From Actinomycetes bacterium (GTDB lineage: Bacteria; Actinomycetota; Actinomycetes; Actinomycetales; Demequinaceae): a DNA stretch of 64,000 bases. How positions within the stretch are numbered: position 1 is the stretch's first letter; the number at the start of each line of letters is the position of its first letter. The notes under the pieces were generated by a model that worked only from the letters and a program-made list of their open reading frames with translations, was not told the DNA's origin and did not search any database. Where the stretch lies: contig JAEYOR010000020.1 in assembly GCA_023411615.1 (NCBI GenBank), forward strand, positions 26,526-90,525. The letters are read 5' to 3'. The position numbers and the translations under genes were made by a program. Of this stretch, positions 45,378 to 53,376 are shown piece after piece.

Positions 45378-47069
45378 ATGTGGCTCGATATCGACCCGCC
45401 CGGCAGGCGCGCGAGTCGCATTCGCGTGGAGTGTCGGGCGGGCACGCCATTTGGCGCGATCACGGCCGCAGTGGGCCTTATCTCCGGGCCGTGGTGGTGT
45501 GGGCCTCACGCGCTGACCGCCGACGCCATCGCCGGCACAGCGTCGCTGCCTCACGCGGCGCTCGTCACACCTCAACCTGGAGTTGCGGGGCCGCTGTGGC
45601 CCGGCCCACGGCTCGTGAGCGTCGCAGGTGCCGATGCCGGCCACGTCGTTCCTCTTGGCGAGGTCACTCCGCTTGGCACATCCGCTGCTGACCTCGCACC
45701 TCGCGGCTGGCAGGACCCGAGCCTCGATCCTCACCATGCGACCGCGGAACTCGCTTCACCGACGGCGCTGCTCCTCACAGACGCGGGCTCAACAAACGGC
45801 ATTCGCTCATGGGACGAGGCATACCCCCAGCGGTGGTCTGCGCGACGGCGGCGACTTCGCCTCGCTCCGGGAGACTGCGCCGCCCTGGGAGAGACCGTCG
45901 TCCAATTCCGCTCCCCCAGTTTGGCCTCCGGGTTCCCTTTTGGCGGACTCACATGGCTCGATCCGCTGGCGTCGCTCGATCACCCGTTGTTGCTTGATAG
46001 CACCGCACGCCTCACTCGGGACGAGGCAAGCGCGCGGGCCGGTCGCGTCACGATGTGGCCGCAACGCTGGTGGAATGCGCGTCTGCGCATCACCGGGCCC
46101 CATCGCATTGGCGTGGCACGGGCTGTCATCCTCGCGCGCGGGCGCCAGCTTCCCTTCACGTCCCCGCTCGCCGAGCCGTGGCAGTCCCTGCTGCCGCCGG
46201 CCGACGCTCACGATCGTCCGGTGCAATGGGACGGGTCTCGCGGGGAGGCGCTCGACACGGAACTCGTCACACTCCACACATCCGCGCGCGGCGCGATGCT
46301 CAGCCGTGGCCGTGATTCCCTCGTCATTCCGCTGTGCGCCGTCGCGGCCGACGTCGCCGAGACGATCGCACGCGCATTCGTGTCGACAACTCGCCCGCTG
46401 CCACCGCTCATGACGCGGGGCGATCTGCCTGCCGGCCCCGGCGTCGGCGTGGGCGCGGACGATTCCTCAAGCCATGACGGGGTCTGGTCCCTGCCTGAGA
46501 GTCGCTCATGGATTGTCCTCGTGGCGGGGGCGCCCGGGACCGGCAAGAGCACGGCCATTGCCAGCATCCTCGCGGGCATCGCCACGAACGCCGATGGGCG
46601 TGAATGGGAGAACTTTGTCATCTCCCCCGAGCCGCACATGCCGGTGGCGGCCGATGACGCCACCACGTGTCTCAGGCCCGCAGACGTCGGCGCACGGCTC
46701 GAAGAACTGATCACCGGGAGCTCACGGCGAGTGCTTCTCGCCGTTGACAACGCCCATCTCCTTGACGCGGCCGCGCTCCGGGTCATTTACGACACCGTGC
46801 GCAGGCGCGATGCTCACGTCAGCGCGGTTCTCACGGCTGAGCGAGCGCCCGGCACCTTCCCACCTGAGCTCATTGCCCGCGCCGATGCTCTCATCTGTCT
46901 CCGAACCGAATCCCCCGACGGCTCACGCGACTTCATCGGTGTCGCCGATGCCGCGACGCTGCCGGTCGGCCAACCGGGTCTCGCTTATGTCCGCGACAAG
47001 ACCGGGAGGAGGCTCATTCGGATCGCGTTGCCTGTGACAGACCCGTCAGCGAGTGCGCGCATCATCTGA
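45378..47069 (+). CDS. FHA-like domain fused to a P-loop ATPase (EssC/FtsK-related)
   Basis: 563 residues. An FHA-like segment at about 80-180 has the LTDAGSTNGIRSW core (133-145), but the Arg and Ser of the phosphothreonine pocket are not all evident. The C-terminal ATPase has Walker A AGAPGTGKSTA (about 382-392) and a Walker B-like VLLAVDNAHLL near 455, ending PGLAYVRDKTGRRLIRIA, as the last ATPase module of FtsK/EssC proteins does. It resembles a cut-down EssC/EccC with one ATPase module. No WXG100 gene is nearby. GATGCT ends 6 bases before the ATG. Confidence 0.62.
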   Translation: MWLDIDPPGRRASRIRVECRAGTPFGAITAAVGLISGPWWCGPHALTADAIAGTASLPHAALVTPQPGVAGPLWPGPRLVSVAGADAGHVVPLGEVTPLGTSAADLAPRGWQDPSLDPHHATAELASPTALLLTDAGSTNGIRSWDEAYPQRWSARRRRLRLAPGDCAALGETVVQFRSPSLASGFPFGGLTWLDPLASLDHPLLLDSTARLTRDEASARAGRVTMWPQRWWNARLRITGPHRIGVARAVILARGRQLPFTSPLAEPWQSLLPPADAHDRPVQWDGSRGEALDTELVTLHTSARGAMLSRGRDSLVIPLCAVAADVAETIARAFVSTTRPLPPLMTRGDLPAGPGVGVGADDSSSHDGVWSLPESRSWIVLVAGAPGTGKSTAIASILAGIATNADGREWENFVISPEPHMPVAADDATTCLRPADVGARLEELITGSSRRVLLAVDNAHLLDAAALRVIYDTVRRRDAHVSAVLTAERAPGTFPPELIARADALICLRTESPDGSRDFIGVADAATLPVGQPGLAYVRDKTGRRLIRIALPVTDPSASARII

Positions 47070-47462
47070 ACCGGGTGACGGTTCAAGCGCGCTCCGATAC
47101 GCGGAGAGCCGTCGCATCGCGGCGATCCCCACAACAAGGGCGCAGAGAATGAGCGCGATGGCGACCCCGGGAAGCGCAGGAAACACCGAGACACCCACAC
47201 TGAGCTGCATGAGTTGCCATGTCATCACTCCGCCTAGAGCGAAACGCTTGCCGCGGGCGTATCCCCACGTGAAGGCCCCAAGCCCGGCGCCCATCACCGC
47301 AATGACCCCCGCAAGCGCGGCGCCAAGGCCTGACATCTCGTCGTCTAGCAGGGCGTACACCACATAGCCCGAGGCGATCACGAGGGTCGCTACAGTCTCA
47401 AGAACCAAGACAAGGAGGGCAACTCCATCGAGCGATGCCCATGCACCCCGGGGCTTGTCCAT
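47046..47462 (-). CDS. Small membrane protein, 138 residues
   Basis: Four hydrophobic helices (about 10-34, 45-67, 75-95 and 97-117), with short charged ends (MDKPRGAW and a Ser/Asp/Arg-rich tail). This looks like a generic actinobacterial integral membrane protein and I cannot name a function. ATG 47462 has TTGGAGAAC upstream; a TTG further up was rejected. The 3' end overlaps the FHA-like gene by 24 bases, and the 5' end faces the whiB1 regulatory region. Confidence 0.7.
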   Translation of the reverse strand: MDKPRGAWASLDGVALLVLVLETVATLVIASGYVVYALLDDEMSGLGAALAGVIAVMGAGLGAFTWGYARGKRFALGGVMTWQLMQLSVGVSVFPALPGVAIALILCALVVGIAAMRRLSAYRSALEPSPGSDDARTR

Positions 47463-47514
47463 GTTCTCCAACCTCTCCAAGCGAATTATTCGAGACGCTA
47501 CAGGATTAGACCCT

Positions 47515-47550
47515 TGTCATCTGTTGTTAACAGTGCGAACATAGATGACA
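47515..47550 (+). promoter_or_regulatory. Nested palindromes upstream of whiB1
   Basis: A perfect 8-bp inverted repeat, TGTCATCT (47515-47522) and AGATGACA (47543-47550), encloses 20 bases that themselves contain the palindrome TGTTAACA (47525-47532). It lies about 70-105 bases before whiB1, within the zone where TTGTCA could be a -35. In M. tuberculosis whiB1 is controlled by CRP; the sites here do not match the TGTGA-N6-TCACA form. Confidence 0.5.
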
Positions 47551-47620
47551 GTTCCGCGACGTAGCGGCGAGTCCAAACATCTTGTGGACCGCCGCATTTT
47601 TCTTTGTGTGAGGAGACCTG

Positions 47621-47875
47621 ATGGACTGGCGCGACCGCGCAGCTTGCCTCGACGTCGACGACCCTGAGTTGTTCTTCCCGGTAGGCAACACTGGCCCCGC
47701 TCTCGTTCAGATTGAGCGCGCCAAGGCTGTGTGCAACACGTGCACAGTGCGTGAGACCTGCCTCGCATGGGCGATGGAGCACAACCAGGACTCGGGCGTA
47801 TGGGGCGGCCTCTCGGAGGACGAGCGTCGCTCGCTCAAGCGCCGCGCCGCTCGCGCACGCCGCGCGGCCAAGTAA
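47621..47875 (+). CDS. whiB1: WhiB1-like iron-sulfur regulator
   Basis: 84 residues. Cluster Cys at C9, C38, C41 and C47, GVWGG turn (59-63) and a basic tail (RRSLKRRAARARRAAK). The N-terminal MDWRDRAACLDVDDPELFFPVG, here named by its first residues, is the WhiB1 pattern. WhiB1 is an essential, nitric-oxide-sensitive regulator that binds the housekeeping sigma factor in Mycobacterium. It has GAGGAGACCTG before the ATG. Neighbourhood (pdtaS) matches Rv3219-Rv3220c. Confidence 0.94.
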   Translation: MDWRDRAACLDVDDPELFFPVGNTGPALVQIERAKAVCNTCTVRETCLAWAMEHNQDSGVWGGLSEDERRSLKRRAARARRAAK

Positions 47876-47917
47876 CGCCGCGCGCTCGAATTACCACCGC
47901 GCCGCCAAGTAACACCG
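47861..47917 (+). repeat. Duplicated 20-bp sequence spanning the whiB1 stop
   Basis: CGCGCGGCCAAGTAACGCCG (47861-47880) and CGCGCCGCCAAGTAACACCG (47898-47917) match at 18 of 20 positions, 37 bases apart. The first copy contains the last codons and the TAA of whiB1. It looks like a local duplication of the gene end. A small GCAGG/CCTGC hairpin follows at 47917-47930. Confidence 0.6.
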
Positions 47918-47942
47918 CAGGTCTGCCTGCACTGAGACGCGT

Positions 47943-49391
47943 CTAGTCCGCGTCCATTTGCACCATCAGACTGACAATTGAGCCCTGAGCTGCGGCCGAC
48001 CATTCAATCGTGCCGTGCAATTCGTTAGTCACGAGGGTGCGCACGATCTGAGAACCAAGGCCTGACGGCTCTCCCGTGAGGCCCTTGCCGTCGTCACCTA
48101 CGGCGATTCGCAGCACTGGTCCTTCTCGTTCCGCGCTGATGGTGATCGTGCCGTGCTCGCGACCCTCAAAGCCATGCTCCACCGCATTGGTGACAAGTTC
48201 CGTCATGACAAGGGCGAGCGATGAGGCAAACTGCGCCGGAATCATCCCAAAGTCGCCCTCACGAACGATTTTCACGGGCACTCCAGGTGAGGCAACGTCG
48301 GCCGCCATGCGAGCCGAGCGCGCCATGAGGTCGTCGAAGTGAACAAGCTCGTCAAGGGTGCCCGAAAGCGTCTCATGCACCATTGCGATCGTCGACACTC
48401 GTCTCATCGCTTCCGCGAGCGCCTCCTTGGCCTCCGGCGCCTCGACCCGGCGTGACTGCAGACGCAACAACGCGGCCACGGTCTGCAGATTGTTCTTGAC
48501 GCGGTGGTGGATTTCACGGATCGTCGCGTCCTTCGTGAGCAGTTCGCGCTCCCGGCGACGCAATTCGCTGACATCCCGGCACAAGAGCACGGCGCCCACC
48601 CGCACTCCGTGCTCGGTCACCGGCAATGCACGCAAAGACAAGGCCGCTCCGTTGGCTTCCACATCAGTGCGCCAGGCCGCGCGGCCTGCAGTCACCATGG
48701 CGAGCGTCTCGTCCACCTGGCCCTTGTCTGACACCATCGCGGCCACCACTCGCGGTAACGAGCGATGCATGAGCGAGCCGGTCACGCCAAGACGATGGAA
48801 GCACGACAACGCATTGGGGCTTGCGTACGTCACGATGCCTTGGGCATCGAGCCGTAGCACCCCGTCGCCCACGCGCGGAGCTCCACGCTTGGGACCCGTC
48901 ACGGAGGTGCGCAGAGGGAACTCTCCGCGCGTCACCATGTGAAGGAGATCGTCGGCAGCGCCCTTGTAGTTGATCTCAAGCCTGCTTGAGGACCGCAAAG
49001 CCGCCATTGAGGCCTCGCGGGTGATGACGGCAATGACCTTGTCGCCCTTCATTACCACGGGGAGCGCTTCCTCTCGCACCGCATACGTCTCATCCCATCG
49101 CGGCTCACGAGAAACGACGATCTCTCTTTGGGTGAAGGCGGTGTCGAGGTGCGCGATGCGCCCCGCGGCGGCGCGAGTTCCCACCACCTCGTCGAGGTGC
49201 ACGGTGGGCCCGGTCGACGGACGGCAGTGGGCAATGGCAACAAAGCCGTCGTCAAAACGGCGCCACAAGATGAGATCGGCGAATGAGAGGTCGGCAATGA
49301 TCTGCCAATCGGCGACGAGTTCGGAAAGCCAGTCCGCCTCCTCTTCCGACATCGAGCCGTACTGGTTAGAGATCTCGCGCAAGGTTGCCAC
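47943..49391 (-). CDS. pdtaS: PdtaS-type cytosolic sensor histidine kinase
   Basis: 482 residues with no membrane segment. GAF-like domain (about 20-145), PAS domain (about 160-280), and a HisKA_2 phosphoacceptor region EIHHRVKNNLQTVAALL (His295/296). HATPase_c follows with ELVTNAVEHGF, GDDGKGL and GLGSQIVRTLV. PdtaS phosphorylates PdtaR, an ANTAR antiterminator, in response to nucleotide or copper/NO signals in Mycobacterium; no pdtaR is in the window. The GTG start 49391 is preceded by TACGCT 6 bases upstream, so it is probably leaderless. Confidence 0.93.
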   Translation of the reverse strand: MATLREISNQYGSMSEEEADWLSELVADWQIIADLSFADLILWRRFDDGFVAIAHCRPSTGPTVHLDEVVGTRAAAGRIAHLDTAFTQREIVVSREPRWDETYAVREEALPVVMKGDKVIAVITREASMAALRSSSRLEINYKGAADDLLHMVTRGEFPLRTSVTGPKRGAPRVGDGVLRLDAQGIVTYASPNALSCFHRLGVTGSLMHRSLPRVVAAMVSDKGQVDETLAMVTAGRAAWRTDVEANGAALSLRALPVTEHGVRVGAVLLCRDVSELRRRERELLTKDATIREIHHRVKNNLQTVAALLRLQSRRVEAPEAKEALAEAMRRVSTIAMVHETLSGTLDELVHFDDLMARSARMAADVASPGVPVKIVREGDFGMIPAQFASSLALVMTELVTNAVEHGFEGREHGTITISAEREGPVLRIAVGDDGKGLTGEPSGLGSQIVRTLVTNELHGTIEWSAAAQGSIVSLMVQMDAD

Positions 49392-49459
49392 GGCACCAGC
49401 GTAGAAGGCGGTGCGCCAGACGGCGCCGCGCTACGCTGGGCGCAGCACAAGGAGGCGCC

Positions 49460-49975
49460 ATGAGGATCACGTACGAGCACCGTTTCGATGCGAGTGTGGA
49501 TGAGGTCATGGCCATGCTGAGCAGCGAGGAGTTCAACGCTCAGCGGGCCCGGGCATCAGGAGCCGACGATTGCGATGTGCTTGTTGACACGCTCGATGAC
49601 GGGTCCTTCACGGTCGCCATCCGCCGCACCATTCCCGCGCATGACATCCCACAGGAGTTCCGCTCGCTCGTGGGAGGCAAATTGACCGTTCGCTACACCG
49701 AGGCATGGGCGCCAGCAGAACGAAACGGTGACCCGTCCGATCGCGAGGGCACCTTTGCATTGGAGATTCCCGGCACGCCGGGTCACGCTCGCGGTGCCGT
49801 TGTGGTGAAGCCCATGTCGGGTGGAGCCGCTTTTGGCCTTGCGGGCGATGTGCAGGCTCCCGTGCCGCTCATCGGAGCCGTGGTGGAGCGCGCAGTGGCG
49901 TCCGCCATTGAGCAGGCGTTGCCAAAGGAACTCGCGGCGGCCGACGCATGGCTCGCGGACCGCGCGAAAGGCTGA
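49460..49975 (+). CDS. DUF2505 (SRPBCC-like) protein
   Basis: 171 residues starting MRITYEHRFDASVDEVMAML. It fits DUF2505, a START/SRPBCC-type hydrophobic-pocket fold conserved in actinobacteria; ligand unknown. The ATG has AAGGAGG upstream, with TACGCT giving a short leader of about 16 bases. Divergent from pdtaS; the two TACGCT boxes face away from each other 28 bases apart. Confidence 0.88.
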   Translation: MRITYEHRFDASVDEVMAMLSSEEFNAQRARASGADDCDVLVDTLDDGSFTVAIRRTIPAHDIPQEFRSLVGGKLTVRYTEAWAPAERNGDPSDREGTFALEIPGTPGHARGAVVVKPMSGGAAFGLAGDVQAPVPLIGAVVERAVASAIEQALPKELAAADAWLADRAKG

Positions 49976-50070
49976 GCGGTCAATTCAAGCCTCTTCAATC
50001 CCCTAATGTGGCGAAGGTAAAAGCGCACAGTCATCGCTGACAAGTGCGCACCGAGCACGGAAGGGACGAC

Positions 50071-53000
50071 GTGGCTCCCTGGAGATGGCGACTCGCCCTC
50101 CGGCGCGCGCGTGTACAAGCGCCGCTCCTGGCAATCGTGCTTGCGCTGTCGATCCTGTCCGCGACACTGCTGTCGACGCTCTACCTCCTTGACCGCGCCA
50201 CCACCACGTTTGCCGCGCGTTCCGCGCTCGATGACGCTCCTGCACTGAGCACCCAGCTCAAGCACACGATCCAAGCCAACGGCCCCTTGAGCGACATCGT
50301 CGACGCGTCAGCACGTGCCGCTCATCAGGGGCTCCAGGACACGCCCGCCACGTCATACGTCCATGCCGAGGGAGCGCTGCAGTTCCTCAACCTCGACTCA
50401 GGCTATGTCCTCACCTATTTCGCCTCGGACGATCGTCTCGATGCGCTCGGCGTCATCGTCGACGGACGGTGGCCCGAGGACGGCGTCGTCGGAACGACAG
50501 AGATCGCCGTGCCTCGCGCCATGTTTGAAGACCTCGACATGGCGCTTGGCGATGACATCGAAGTACGCCACCGCTCGTACTCCGAAGAGCCAACTGCCAC
50601 GGCGCGGGTCGTTGGCGTCTTCATTCCTGTCGCACCGGACGGTCCCTTGTGGCTGCCCGACACCTTGCAGGCCAAGGGCTACAGCCCTGCCGTGGTGGTT
50701 CCCGGCTCATACGGCGGCTTGGTCGCGCCGGGTTACGGGCCGCTCATCACCACGCACGATCGAGTAGAAACGGCTCCTCTCGACACCGTCACGGTGGTTT
50801 ACGAGCCGGACTTCTCCTCCACCACCGTCGAGCAGTTGACCGTGCTCATGGGCACGCTCACCAAGGTCGACACTGACGCAAAGCTGCAGCTGGGCAATCT
50901 CGCGTCGCGGGTGGCCGTGTTCGCCCCAGTGAAGGAAACCGCGGGTCAAGTCGTCGGCTCGTTGGCGATGACCCGGTCCACCGTCCTTGTCACCGCATTG
51001 TTGCTCCTTGTGGTGGCGACGGCCGCTTTGGTGCAGGCTGCGCGTCTCGTCAGCGAGCGCCGTCACGATGAGCGACATCTCGTCGCAGCGCGCGGCAGCT
51101 CGGCGCGGCAAACCTTCCAGGTGGGCGCGATCGAGACAGGCATCATTGGGGCGCTCACGGTGGCAGCGGCGGCGCCTTTGGCTCGCCTCGCGTACCTCAA
51201 GCTCGCTGACGTCGACATCCTGCGCAATGCGGGGTTTGACAAGGATCCCGGTTTGCCCCGGGGCGCATGGCTGGCTGGTGCGGTGGTCGCGCTCTTCCTC
51301 GTCGTCATCGTGCTCGCACCGTTGACGCGCCGCTCTGCGCTCATGGTCGAGGCAGAGGCGGACCGGGCACGGCCCGGCAAGAAGGCGGCGTTTCAGCGCT
51401 CGGGGCTCGACGCGGCGGTCATCGTCTTGGCTGGTCTTGCCTTCTGGCAGCTGAGCATCTATCGCTCACCTGTTGTCAGTGGCGAAGGCCCCCCGCGCCT
51501 CGATCCGCTCCTCGCGGCAGGGCCAGCGCTCGCTTTGCTTGCGGGCGCTCTCCTCGCAGCGCGAATCGTCCCCCTCGCCGCCCGCCTCATGGAAATGCTC
51601 GCAGGCTCCGCGCGGCGCGCTGTCACCCCCTTGGCCGCGTGGGAAGTGGCGCGCCGGCCTGTGCGGGCACTGTCGGCAGTGCTCCTCCTCACCTTGTCAC
51701 TGTCGGTCGGCGTCTTCACCGCGGGCTTCATGGCAACGTGGTCCGCCTCCCAAGAAGATCAAGCGTTGTTCCGCCATCCTGTCGATGCCGTCGTCGCGGC
51801 AGAGGACACACCGTGGATGCGTCAAGCCCTCGTGGTCCAATCCCCCGGTGCGACACCCGAGCCAGTGGTGGCCGACGCCATTGAGATCTCCGAGCGGAGC
51901 CTTGGTGAACTGCGCTTGTCTTTCGCACCTTTCAGTGGGACTGGCGCGTATATCCGGGCTACAACCCATGACGGGTGGGAGGCACTGGGCGAGGGACGCC
52001 TTGCGGAAGTACGCGGAGAGCGCTTGGCGCTTGCGCTGCGTGGCACGGACGTGTCGAAAGAGGCCGAAGTCGCCCTGCCGGCTGGCGCCGAGTCACTCAG
52101 TCTCAACGTCGCCGCCACGCCCGCCAATGAGGACCTTGGCGACATGCTGGTCGCGGTGCGGGCCCTTGTGCTTTCCGAGACGGGTCTTTTTCACACAATC
52201 GATTTGGGCGTCGTGATGGCGGACGGCACGCCTCAGCATCTGGAGGCCCGCATCGGCGACAGTGCGTCCGCCGCAAGCGTGGTGGGCATCCAGACGATCA
52301 TCGCCTCTCCGGGCGAACTCGTGTTGTCGGGTCGGCCGGTCCCTGGGGATCGCGTGCGCGTGCGAGTTGAGATGACTGACTTCGCCACCCTCACGCCGGT
52401 GCCCGGTTGGTCGATTTCGAATGAACCCGCACCCACGCGTGCCGACCCACTCGACGTCAGTGCCATCGGCCCATGGAAGGCCTCCGCAACTGCGGGCATC
52501 GTCGATGACGTCCGCGCGGACGACACGACGCTGGCCCTCACGATGTCGGCGGGGGTCGGAGACGTTGCGGATCAGCCAATCACCGGCGTCCTGTCGTCAC
52601 GCGACCTCGTGGGCGACGTGCCGATTGTTGTCACCGACACTCTCTTGCGAGCAAGCCGAATGTCGGTGGGCGACAACGTGACGATGCGCGTCGGCGGCGC
52701 ACTGGTGCGGGCCAACGTTGCCGCGGCGCTGCCGCGAATTGGTGCTGAGACGGGCTTTGTGGTCGCGGCGCCAATCGACACACTGCAGGTGGCCACATTC
52801 CAAAGTGGAGGCGTCACCCGCGATGTCTCCACATGGTGGGTGAGCACAGACGACGTCGACGCATACACCGCGTCCCTTCCTCACGACCTCAGCATCACCA
52901 CTCGACAAGAGGTCGTTGACAGCCTCACCACGAATCCGTTGCGCGTGGCCATTGGCGTCGCGATGTGGCTTGTCGCAGGCGCAGCGGCGCTGCTCGCCGC

Positions 53001-53376
53001 TGTCGGCTTCGCGGTCCACATCGTCGTGTCAACCCGCGCGCGTGCGCTCGAATTGGCCCAATTGCGTGCCGTGGGCCTCAGCTCCGGAGCAACCGTGCGC
53101 ATGGTGGGGGTCGAAGCAACCCTCTTGGCGACGCTCGGAACCATATGCGGAATCGGCTTGGGGCTGTGGCTCGTGAGCCTCACGGCGCCACTCGTGTCCT
53201 TTGGTCCCGACGGCCAACCTCCTGTTCCCGAGGTCCTTGTTCACGTGCCGTGGCCGTTTGTCGCCGCACTTGCGTTGGAAGCCGTAGCGGTCGTTGTGCT
53301 CGCCCTTGCGATTGCCGCGGTGCTCGTGAGACGAATCCGCCCCGCCGATCTCTTGCGCCAAGGTGATGCCCGATGA
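50071..53376 (+). CDS. Large FtsX-type ABC transporter permease (first of two)
   Basis: 1101 residues. A membrane helix at about 18-40 is followed by a large outside domain, then an FtsX core (about 300-420; SLAMTRSTVLVTALLLLVV), more helices near 440-560, another outside domain (about 565-950) and a last FtsX domain (about 955-1095; LRAVGLSSGATVRMVGVEA). Ten helices in total. This is the doubled MacB/FtsX-like layout of the export-type permeases that move peptides or lipids. GTG 50071 was chosen because GGAAGGG lies 5 bases upstream. Overlaps the second permease by 4 bases. Confidence 0.88.
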   Translation: MAPWRWRLALRRARVQAPLLAIVLALSILSATLLSTLYLLDRATTTFAARSALDDAPALSTQLKHTIQANGPLSDIVDASARAAHQGLQDTPATSYVHAEGALQFLNLDSGYVLTYFASDDRLDALGVIVDGRWPEDGVVGTTEIAVPRAMFEDLDMALGDDIEVRHRSYSEEPTATARVVGVFIPVAPDGPLWLPDTLQAKGYSPAVVVPGSYGGLVAPGYGPLITTHDRVETAPLDTVTVVYEPDFSSTTVEQLTVLMGTLTKVDTDAKLQLGNLASRVAVFAPVKETAGQVVGSLAMTRSTVLVTALLLLVVATAALVQAARLVSERRHDERHLVAARGSSARQTFQVGAIETGIIGALTVAAAAPLARLAYLKLADVDILRNAGFDKDPGLPRGAWLAGAVVALFLVVIVLAPLTRRSALMVEAEADRARPGKKAAFQRSGLDAAVIVLAGLAFWQLSIYRSPVVSGEGPPRLDPLLAAGPALALLAGALLAARIVPLAARLMEMLAGSARRAVTPLAAWEVARRPVRALSAVLLLTLSLSVGVFTAGFMATWSASQEDQALFRHPVDAVVAAEDTPWMRQALVVQSPGATPEPVVADAIEISERSLGELRLSFAPFSGTGAYIRATTHDGWEALGEGRLAEVRGERLALALRGTDVSKEAEVALPAGAESLSLNVAATPANEDLGDMLVAVRALVLSETGLFHTIDLGVVMADGTPQHLEARIGDSASAASVVGIQTIIASPGELVLSGRPVPGDRVRVRVEMTDFATLTPVPGWSISNEPAPTRADPLDVSAIGPWKASATAGIVDDVRADDTTLALTMSAGVGDVADQPITGVLSSRDLVGDVPIVVTDTLLRASRMSVGDNVTMRVGGALVRANVAAALPRIGAETGFVVAAPIDTLQVATFQSGGVTRDVSTWWVSTDDVDAYTASLPHDLSITTRQEVVDSLTTNPLRVAIGVAMWLVAGAAALLAAVGFAVHIVVSTRARALELAQLRAVGLSSGATVRMVGVEATLLATLGTICGIGLGLWLVSLTAPLVSFGPDGQPPVPEVLVHVPWPFVAALALEAVAVVVLALAIAAVLVRRIRPADLLRQGDAR

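Noticed and set aside
47515..47550. CRP site like that of mycobacterial whiB1
   Set aside because: The arms TGTCATCT/AGATGACA are spaced 20 bases apart and do not fit TGTGA-N6-TCACA.
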